Translations under genes and position numbers: made by a program
In this document: positions 54,700 to 64,000 of the stretch, in pieces
Layout: each line of letters begins with the position of its first letter
Numbering within the stretch: position 1 is the first letter of the stretch
Notes under the pieces: model-generated
The model's database searches: none
Told to the model about the DNA's origin: nothing
The model's input: the letters and a program-made list of their open reading frames with translations, nothing else
DNA from: Thereva unica
Taxonomy: Eukaryota > Arthropoda > Insecta > Diptera > Therevidae
Assembly: GCA_949987705.1 (NCBI GenBank)
Contig: OX465286.1
Location: 5,619,445-5,683,444, forward strand
Reading direction: 5' to 3'
Length of the DNA: 64,000 nucleotides

Positions 54700-57600
54700 C
54701 TTTCGAAGAACTTTGATAATGGCGAGAACCTCTAACTCGTAACTAGAGTAACGTGTTTCTGCGTCATTGGTCTTGAAACTCAAATAGAAGACTAGATGGA
54801 GCTGGTTGTCTTCGAAATGACACTGAATCAGAACAGAGCCCCAAACCCTGCTTTTCTTGCATCCGTAGGTGCCTCGGATTCTAGCTTCGGGTGAAATATT
54901 TTAAGTATCGGCTTCTTACATAAGACTTCCTTCAAAGGGTTAAAAGCGTCCTGTTGTTAGGGGCCAAAAGTAAATTGAACATCCTTCCTCAAAAAATCTG
55001 ACAACGCCCATGCGACGAGGTGGAGTAATTTGTTAAAAGCCCCGGAGGTATATAGATCAAATAGACCAAACTAGCAAAAATTTGCTCGCTTGTGAAATAA
55101 GGAATGGACTATTTCATCATCCCTGGCCCTCTACACCCCTTTGTGAGCTTTGCCCTCTTCAAGAATCGTCTTCCACACAGTTCACACTGTCTTGCTTCTT
55201 ATCTTCCAGCTGGTAATCCCAATTGTGCATATGTCCATTTCTATGTCGATTCATTGCCATGTATGACCAATTAGTCTGGACAATGAACATTATTATTCCT
55301 CTTCAAAATAACTTCAAACAACCAGACAGACACTGTCGATAAAGTAAATATTTCTTCGGCACTCAAGGGTCATTATCTTGTGTTTTTTTTATTGCGAAAA
55401 TTTCTAGTTTATCTAAATAAATAAAAACGAATGCCAGATATCAAATATCACCTGAAATGTGAGCAATCACCTCGACAAAACAGCTGTTTATAAGGAAATA
55501 TGATTAAGCAATAATATAAAACAGATTCTAAGAATTTTGAAATGTTTGTATGAACCATATGTGGAATGCGGTGGAACAAAGTACATACATATATATGTAT
55601 AGGATAAAGTATTCTCCATTATCTGTGCATATATCCAGGCAAGCGCAGAAATCATGCGCACGCAGCTAGTAATTTTCTAAATTGGCCACATTTGAATTTC
55701 TTTTCTTTCCTTAAAAAAAAAACCGAGCCACAATGAGCCATATTCAAAAAGAAGGGATCACGTCATTTTTTCGTCTTGTTTTGGCTAAAAATAAAAATGT
55801 AAGTGAAAAAAATAAAAATAATAACAAAAAAAAAATTAATTATTCACTTGGTGGTTGGTGATGTGTTCAAGGAAAGAAATTTGATATTGTAATAAGTTGT
55901 TGCTGCTGCTGCTGCTGTAGTCAGTGGTAATTCTTTTTTGTTTTTTTTTTTTTTGTTTTTAATTCAAGGTCGGACTTGAATTTCACCAAGGAAAATGCCA
56001 AAAACTACATACATATATGTATGTATATAGATATGTACATCCGGGTGTCGAAGCATAACGACAGCAATAACAACATTAGCAACATTATAATGCATGTATA
56101 TATGTACTGTATAGCGTACAATATATAAATCTAGAGCATTCGACTGATGGTAATGAGATTGAATTTCTCATTCTTGAATAATGCTTGGGATAAACAGAAT
56201 GGAATGGACATGTTAGTTAGTTAGTTAGTTGAACAAGAGGAAGAAAATTGCTGTGTCCGCTTGTCGTTGTTGTTGTTGATAATAGGCTTTTGACACAAAG
56301 AACAGCGAAAATAAAATCATCCCCCCAAAAAAAAATAGAGAATTAACATGCACACAAGTAGGGAAGTCATTGACATCCTAACTCACGGAGGAGGACAGTA
56401 CAGCCAGCATTATTAGTAGAGAAAGGGAAAGGAAACCTCCTGTGCTGCGGGAAGGGAAAAAAATCAACAACGACGACGTGGGTGATTTCTGTTAAAAAAA
56501 ATACAACAACAACAAAAAACCGAACACACACACACAAAACAGCTCGAAAAGAAATTGTACCCCCAATGTTGTAAATACTCTTAATCTCGACATGTGGCTA
56601 ATGTTCAAAGCGCGATTTGTTTGTGTTATACACAGGAGGAGCAGGAGGGTGGGTTGAGAGAGAGGATCTGGAAAATTAATGGAATCCATCAAGAATTGTA
56701 GTGAATAGAGCTTCTTCAGACCAAGAGAAAACGGAGAAAGTGAAATAAGATAACAATAATAATAACAACAACAACACCAATAAACAAGCATAGCATAACG
56801 AAAAAAAAAAACTGAAATTGAAAGAAACTAAACTTTAGCACGCCATCCTTAACACAAAATATTTCCGGTTTATTTGAATAAAGAAAGGATACATCACCAT
56901 ACACACACATCCACATATATACAAACATATATAAAAATGTGGAATCGTGTTGCATTAACATTAAAAAAAAAATAAGAATAGGATTTTTAGTTTATTTACA
57001 TTTCCAGTCCAGGATGTCGGAACTGATAGCATATATTTTTTTTTAAAGAACCATATACCACAAAAACTTGCCTTCCCCGGCTCTGTTACATTTGCGCTGG
57101 GGGTTGTGGGGCGGCACAAGGAAAAGTCATCCGGTCTGATTGATAAGAAGGGCGGAAAAATATATACATATATATTGTACAAGTGTATAGTAGTGATATC
57201 AAGGCACAAGGTCTATGCCATTCCGCGTTCTGCCGCCCCGCGCGATTTGGAGTTAAAATTTCGTTCGTTTTCTTTACATATCTACATACATATATACACA
57301 CCAGCGGCTGTTCGTTTTTATTTATTTTATATATATTTTTTTGATAAGGATAAGAGAACCCTGCCGCCGCCTACAGTGCCATGCTACTATCAACAACACA
57401 AAAAGAAAACCTGACCTAGGGAAACCATTTAGAAGTTTTAATGCGTAATCACAGCACCAATAAAAAAAAAACTGCCGGAAACATGTAGTGATATTTATTT
57501 AACACTTCTCAGTGGGAAGGGGAGAGGCAAGGAGGGAGGAGGGTTTTTTGTTTGACTACATTTTCACATTTTTACAAGTGCTGTGTATTATCAAAACGCA

Positions 57601-57820
57601 AATGTTTCCCTTTTTTTTGATAATCTTGACGGCTACTTTTTTATATATGGAAGTCATGTATAGTTCAAATCATGCTGCAACTTGGTCGTCTAGAAGTAAG
57701 AGCTTAGTTTGAAAGATATTATACAAATCGATAGAGGAAGCATGAAGAAGATGCGGGTTTATCGCATTGAGATGGACATAGCCTAAGGCTTAAAAAAATG
57801 CAAAGGAAATCCCGAGTTTC
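54700..57820. other. No gene recognised
   Basis: It contains simple repeats: CTG repeats near 55900, TA arrays near 55590 and 56020, TTAG repeats at 56214-56230. Short frames on both strands are compositional. Possible distal intron or intergenic DNA of the plus-strand gene. Confidence 0.45.
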
Positions 57821-57844
57821 TTAAATGTGACTGGACTGGACTGG

Positions 57845-57970
57845 AAATTCTACCATCGCAGAGGTCCTGGGTTCGAATCCCGGCCGGCCGGCAGCCCCAC
57901 GATCCTTCGCCTGTCCCACTTTTCCCACCTACATAACTTTCCTTCTTCCCTCTTTACATTCTTGATTCCT
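57845..57970 (+). mobile_element. tRNA-derived SINE, copy 2 (5'-truncated)
   Basis: CTACCATCGCAGAGGTCCTGG and GTTCGAATCCCGGCC form the anticodon-arm and T-arm half, followed by ACGATCCTTCGCCTGTCCCAC and CATAACTTTCCTTCTTCCC. This body matches the minus-strand copy at 48 kb. The D-arm half is absent or diverged. Confidence 0.7.
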
Positions 57971-58029
57971 TCTGTCATAGCCGTCTCTAGTCCTTGCCAG
58001 CTCAACAAAGCGCATGTCACAGGTTAGTT

Positions 58030-58330
58030 GATGAGATTCAACTCGTTTCAGGAGGCATAACACTCCAGCGAGTTGTTTCTTGTTACCCCGATGTCTAAGA
58101 GTCGCGATAGTAATAGGCCTCACCAGAGACTCCTTCTTCACCATCAGGTGGAGTGGAGGAAGGTTCAGTACAGCCTCCATAGCCGCAGTCGAACAGATGC
58201 TTTTAAGTCCGATGATACCAAGACAGGCCAGTCTTAGCGCCAGTGTTATCACTCTTTTGTTTGGTATTGACCCACCATGCGATGGATGCATACGTGACCA
58301 TGGGCCTTTTGGAGAGATGTATATGCCTTG
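58030..58330 (-). pseudogene. I/LOA-type non-LTR fragment
   Basis: The minus strand reads SIPNKRVITLALRLACLGII, GLKSICSTAAMEAVLNLPPL, then HLMVKKESLVRPITIATLRH. PTxAMExLLxLPPLHxxxK is the conserved segment between reverse transcriptase and RNase H, as in the copy at 13.3 to 13.5 kb. It is short and not functional. Confidence 0.75.
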
Positions 58331-58719
58331 GCAGTTACTCTTTCAATCTAAGGTTTCCAGGAGAGCTTGGGATCCAGAATTATGCCGATATTAAACCTCC
58401 TTTGAGAAAATCATTTCTTTACCATTCAAAGTGGGAGTTTTTAAATTTAGCTACCTTCTATTAGTAAATGGTACAATGACAATTTTTTGGGGTAATAGGA
58501 CGCTCCCTTGATTACAGCCTTCAACAGCCATGGCCGTAGTCGATTCGCCATTCATCTTATCAGTTATCAAGCTGAGAAGCGACGTGATTCATCTCGCGAT
58601 AGGGGGTTGAATGCCGTTTTCTATTGCGGCTTCATTGATCGCATCGAAGGTAACGTTGTCAAACGCACCGTCAATTTTGTTTTGAAAACTCAAGTGGTTA
58701 TTTTTGTTTTTAATTCCTC

Positions 58720-61700
58720 TTTTTAATTCATTCCCTACGAAAGGGAAACCAGAGAAATCAGAGAAATAACAACAACAACAACAAAAGAAACCTGAAGCTG
58801 TCAAAATTGTTTCCTGCAAAGTTGCTTCAAAAGTTTCATGACAGTGTTTCGTGTTCCCTCAAGTCCCCTCTCTCAGCCAAGCCCCAAGCTTATAGGAAAC
58901 TTTTTGTTTCGCGTTTCATCATGTGAAATGGGCCTTAAAATCCAAAATGGGTACTGCTATGATGGGTGGCGTTTCTATGTTGTCTCGAAGTAAAGCAATC
59001 ACAATTACCCTGTTTAAAGAATACGCAAACCCTTTTATTACTAATATAAATAAAACAATTTAAAAGCAATTTATTACAAATGCAGAATAAAAAAATCGAT
59101 ACACGTTCAAAGAAATTCCCCACAAATGAAATAAAAATATAATTATACCCTTCCCCTTCCTCCCCTTCCCTTTCTTATAAATACGAAGAAAGCATTTTCC
59201 CTAATTTTTTTTTAAAGGAGACGAAATGGTATAAATCAATCCATTATCAGCACCCATACACGATTCTATTAATATTAACGCAATTTTATTTCCGTAAACC
59301 ATAGAGAGTGAAAAAAACATGACTTCCGTTGAGGAAGAGAAAAATTACACCATGCGGTTTTTTTTTGGGTGGGGAGGAAGAGGGGGCTGACAAAAATCGG
59401 AATGTCTCACTGATGAATAGAAATTGTTAGGGATTTAAGGGATGGAAAATGGAGGGGGTGTACACCCATCTAAGGTGTATATATAATACAACATCACCAA
59501 CAACCACCATCATCATCACCATCATAATCATCATCATCGTGGCTGATCATCATGCCAATGCCTTTCTCCTTGTATCATCCCTACAGCTCTTCTTCTTCTT
59601 TATCATTTCTGGGGCTTTTTTACTGGGTGACCTTTTATATGCATGTAGAGAGAGAGGTGAAAAATAAAATATATATAGACCCTGTGCGCGCCCGCTACGA
59701 CTTGGTCACATTTTAATTCTTGCCTCGATTTTTCATACTATCACCTATGCCATTGATGACAAATGCTTTCATACCCATCATTCTTCTTTGTATAAGCCAA
59801 TGTTGGGTCCGCTCCCCTTGCCTATCCTTTGCCATATCGCCCCAGCCCCGCCATCCCTAGCTTGGTGTTCGCCAGCCGCGCTGAACTCTCGTCCGTGCAC
59901 CTTTGCTGTATGCCGCCATATATCGGGATATCCCCAAGCTCTGAACACTTTATACTATATATTCCCCCTTAAAATTTCTGTCACGTAAGCCCCGCCAGCC
60001 AGCGCAGCCACGTTTCGCTACCCTTCTGCTTATATTTCTATGGCACCTTAAAATTTGACACATGTACTCGCTGCTTCTCGTTTCCCACACCCCCCACCCC
60101 CACCCCAACCGACCCTAGCGCCATCAACCAACCAGCAACAAAAAGAACACAAGGTGTCACATTCCCCTCCTCCCCCTCCCCAAAATTCATACCAAATGCT
60201 CCTTAATACTCGGGAATGTTACTTTCGGAAGCCGATTTTACAGGAATTTTTCACGGATATTTCAATGAGCCTGGAAAAGCTTTGGGCCGTAATTTATGTG
60301 AAGCTTTCGGGAATTTCATGGCAGTAGGTGACTGGGGGATGGGGGTGGGGGGACAACAACGAACTGGCAGTTGGGTGCTTGACAACGGAACAAAAAGGGA
60401 ATTGTTGTAGCGCGAGACGTCGACGACGACGACGACAACAACGGTGCACAACAGGAGTGCTAGGGGGGGGGGGGGGGGGGAGGGAATATTTCATATTTGT
60501 AACACTCATGTGTGGTATATATATACCATAGCGGTACGTGCGACTGCCGCTGCCAATACCTTATCTATTTTACCATAAAAGTAACTTATATCAGATTGGC
60601 GGATGGGAAAATTATGTTATTGGATTTGTATGTGCCTCTTTCTCTCCTCTACATACATACATACATACATACATATATGTATATCTCAACAGGTGAGAGC
60701 CTGTTTGCGTGTAGTTTTTGACATGAACACCTCATCGTGACTAAGGAGTATATTCTTGTGAAGGATTTAATAAAACTGCCATATAGAATGGGGGTAATGA
60801 GTTCATATATTACCACTTAACTAAATGTGCTCTCCTTATAGGAAATTAAAGGATATTCCACATACACATACATATATGTATCTATTTTTTATTTTTTTTT
60901 TTTTGTAGTATATTCGTTTTCTTTTCGTGTTCCGATTGAATGTTAATGAGGGGCATGATTTTTATGATTGAAAACAAAAGAGATGAATTGGTGTGTATGT
61001 GTGTGTATAATTTGTTATTATATATGAATTAAGGAAGGGCGGTGGGGCTGATGTCCTAGAAATATGTTGTTTTTTTTTCTGTCTTAAAGAGGGTCATAGA
61101 TCTAAAGAATTGAAAAAAAAAGACTTATTTAATAAAAATAGATAGCTAAGTGGGTGCACAGTTTATGCCGCTATTAATAACTATTTCACTACGGCAGATG
61201 ACGACCGGGATGTGCAGTTTGATTTATATAAGCGTAAACTGATCTCGTTCTTACCACTGCCGGCGTATCGTGTTGGACCCGGGCGGGTAGTCAGAGTTGG
61301 TAGGTCAGTAAAAGGAAAGAAGATGCGCCACTTCATTGTGATTCGGAAGATGGGCTGAAGACTCAGGCAGAAATTCGTCGTGGGCCCTTCCTTGTGGATC
61401 ACAATGTATAATGGTGTGTATTCCAAAACGATCAGTTGCGATCGGATTCGCGGTTGATCCTAAAACCATTCCGAGATTGTAGAACGACGCCTCGGTGTGA
61501 TTATGGTAGATATAGTGCGCCCTAAAAGAATTGGAAATTTAAACGCAGGCGGGGGGGGGGGGGGGGTGGACATTTCCATCCATACATTAACATTACGTTT
61601 ATAGATAAAATACAAGCGCACTTTCAACAACACTCCGCATAGCATCTGACCACGACAAGAATGACAGTGAGACCGTTGAATTGTGATTGGGAATATAAAT

Positions 61701-64000
61701 GAGCGGGTGTGATTTGAGATTTTAAACGAACGAAGTAACACCTTTCTTTTCCAATGTACTTTCGTGGTGGAATTTTGAGATTCCCAATTGTTTTGGCGCA
61801 CGCCATATATATATATTAGCTTATGGGCGCAGCGGATTCCAGCTAGTATATAATAAATATGATCGATCAAAACGATTATATATGTATATATAATCTTGAT
61901 TTCGTATTTAACAAATATTTAAAACCAATCTCCCTGTTTATTTTCAATCAACCCTTTGATCCCTTCATCCCTTTTGTAATAAACGGCTACAAACCTTAAC
62001 CAAATGAAAAAAAAAACGTAATCGATAACTAATTTGGATATTTTTTATTTTATCGTTGATTTTTACGTGGTTTGTGTCTCTGTAGTACTTGTATACACCG
62101 CAAAAAATGATCCTTCACCCTGCCTACTATCCCTCCGCCCCCCATCGCTCTCTGGTGTGTGTGCATTATCACCCACTTCTCCTTTATTCGCATCCATTAA
62201 GTCCTGGAAAGTCCTTCTTTATTTTTATTAATTTTTTTACACCGCAACACTATATATTTCCCGCTTTCCCCCACCGCCGTCCCGGGTGGAATTTTCTTTT
62301 GTTTGTTTGTTTTTTTTTTTGTTATATTTTTTCGGGGGGAGGCATCCGACAGTCGTATACCACCAACCATTCTGTGATGGAATTATGTAATATCAAGCAC
62401 AATAAAGTTGCCGTAACTGAACGACATCAGGTTCATGAATTTTTTATGATTAAAAGGCTAGATTCTTTGCCTCCCCCCCGCCCCCCCCCCCCCCCCCCGC
62501 CGGTACTGCCCTTGTCTGTCGTAGTGTCGTGTCGTGTCGTTCCTTCTTCCATAACCTAAGACCCATAACTACTATTCACCCATAGAATAATTTTCAACGG
62601 TAATAAAAATGACACCCTATGGACGCGATAGGGAATGCTTTTATTTAAGAGGAGGATTTCTTCACATCTCTCCAGATAAATATATATATCGTCGTTCGTT
62701 CGTTCTTTCGTCTCACAACGTTTTATTTTTTTTTATTTTTTTCTTTATATTTTATGGATTCCCATTGGAAAATCGCAATTTTCATCGCCCCGTGTGTAAT
62801 ATGACGTTCAATATTTCTGCTGCTGTTGTCCTTTGTGTATTGTGAAGACATTAAAAAAAAAAAGAACGAAGGAAAAGAATAGAAGAATGGAATTGAAAAC
62901 AGCATATTATATCAGTCATATCGTAAAAATTCTTATATATTGAAAAGGAATTCCAAATCGTGAATTTTCAATAATAGATGATTGTATTCTATGCAAGGAC
63001 AGTTCTAGGATTACATACATATTTTCTTCGAAGATAGTAAAGAAAGAGGAAAAATAAAGTTGATAGCAGCATAATACAAAAAATACCTTTGAAGCATCCA
63101 TTGTTCATTCGATCGAGAAAAGGATCTACTCTAGAGTTGCAATTCGTTTTACATACATAACGAATAATAAGGACATTCCTCGAAAAAAGAAAAACGCTAA
63201 TTTGATAACAATCGCATCGTTCATCGCTGAAGATGCATTTACAGAATGTAGAATATGATATGATGCATAACACATATCATATGATGCATAACACATCATA
63301 TGTTGCATAACACATCGAGACCCTAGAGAGAACGATAGAGAGAACAGTTGAGGGATATAATCCTTGCGCTTGTGGCGTAGTAGTAGTTCTGGGGGGTGGT
63401 TTTCGTTTCAAAAATAGGAAATCATTTAAATTTCCAATGCTATTTCTCTGGTTTTTCATTCTCTTAAAACTCTTTAGTTCTTTCTATGCATTTATCCAAT
63501 CCCCGCCCTCTCCCCCCCACATTATCCCCTTGTCGAATAGGTAGTATAATAGTATACTTCTCTATCTTTCTATATATTTTTTGCCGATTCCATGCACTTT
63601 TTCTATCCAACCCTTTCCCCCACCAACCCTCACTCCTACCCTCCTGCACCTACAAGGACACAAAGTGCTCTTGACAGAATGCATTTGATGCGAAGTGCTT
63701 GCATTAGAATATCACTCTGTAGGTAGAATGAGTGGGTGCTTGAATAGGGCCTTGTATGGTATATAGAGAGAAGAGGTTAAGGGGGGGTTGCTTGGATTTG
63801 TTCGGTTAATGCACCGCTTTTGTTGTTGTTGTTGTTTTTCATTCTGGTCGTACACACTGCTATGTTCCTTATTGTTTGTTTGTCTTTTTTCGAAAAGGTG
63901 AAGTAACTTCTCTATAAAAATTTTTTTTTTTTTACAAACAGCTATGACATATCATAATATTATATGTGGAAATATAATGATATGGAACGGGGCGGGCAAG
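58720..64000. other. No gene recognised; simple repeats and a possible decayed repeat
   Basis: It includes CAT repeats near 59500-59540, poly-G/C runs, CATA repeats near 60655-60675, and a 3-unit repeat of ATATGATGCATAACACATC at 63255-63315. About 61180-61870 is GC-richer, with minus-strand frames of 81 and 136 aa that look transposon-like but match no family I can name. Confidence 0.4.

Noticed and set aside
62477..62500. Poly-C tract as a regulatory element
   Set aside because: Homopolymer runs of this kind occur several times here and are likely simple repeats or assembly-sensitive sites.

Overview
This window is insect nuclear DNA, most likely from a fly (Diptera). It holds one complete, confidently readable protein-coding gene on the minus strand, a probable first promoter and untranslated exons of a second gene on the plus strand, and a dense mosaic of decayed transposable elements in AT-rich, microsatellite-rich DNA. 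I see no rRNA gene, no intact tRNA gene, no CRISPR array and no bacterial-type operon. The species cannot be named from the sequence.

The gene is 4E-T (eIF4E-transporter, EIF4ENIF1 family). I assembled ten coding exons between 17307 and 7707 with GT-AG junctions and matching phases. The spliced CDS is 4281 nt (1426 aa) with no internal frameshift. The protein carries the eIF4E-binding motif YSKSALL (Y109 to L115), the Cup-homology/DDX6-binding segment (PEWFSGGPTS and IELRGFD, about residues 397 to 416), an SRFSQWF motif (about 596 to 602), a VEELEARM segment (about 701 to 708) and a conserved C-terminal tail (LARWFSPELL, SLEEFERSI), joined by very long Q- and N-rich stretches. In Drosophila melanogaster 4E-T lies on the small, repeat-rich fourth (dot) chromosome, and the transposon load here fits that setting.

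Three 4E-T introns host transposons. Intron 1 has a non-LTR 3' end. Intron 5 has an RNase H-bearing non-LTR element. Intron 9 has a TTAA-bounded composite ending 22 bp from a splice donor. The exons and splice sites are intact throughout.

Upstream of 4E-T, 20.2 to 23.6 kb is a compound retrotransposon locus. About 500-bp units, each with a foldback hairpin of roughly 115 bp, sit in front of a gag-like reading frame, followed by a 3' UTR and then an opposed non-LTR tail with a G-rich minisatellite. At 24.3 kb there is a plus-strand core promoter with an initiator and a DPE at exactly +28, preceded by a GAGA run. Candidate untranslated or leader exons follow at 24301-25172 and 30256-30717. The rest of the window (30.7 to 64 kb) has no convincing coding exon and is best read as a very large intron or intergenic tract of that second gene.

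Transposon content includes jockey/CR1-like, RTE-like and R1/LOA/I-like non-LTR fragments, two mariner/Tc1-type transposase remnants, several MITE families with clear terminal inverted repeats, a tRNA-derived SINE, a repeat family with a variable minisatellite, and a 9-copy tandem array of about 119 bp with a dimeric higher-order pattern. All transposon coding regions I could read are broken.
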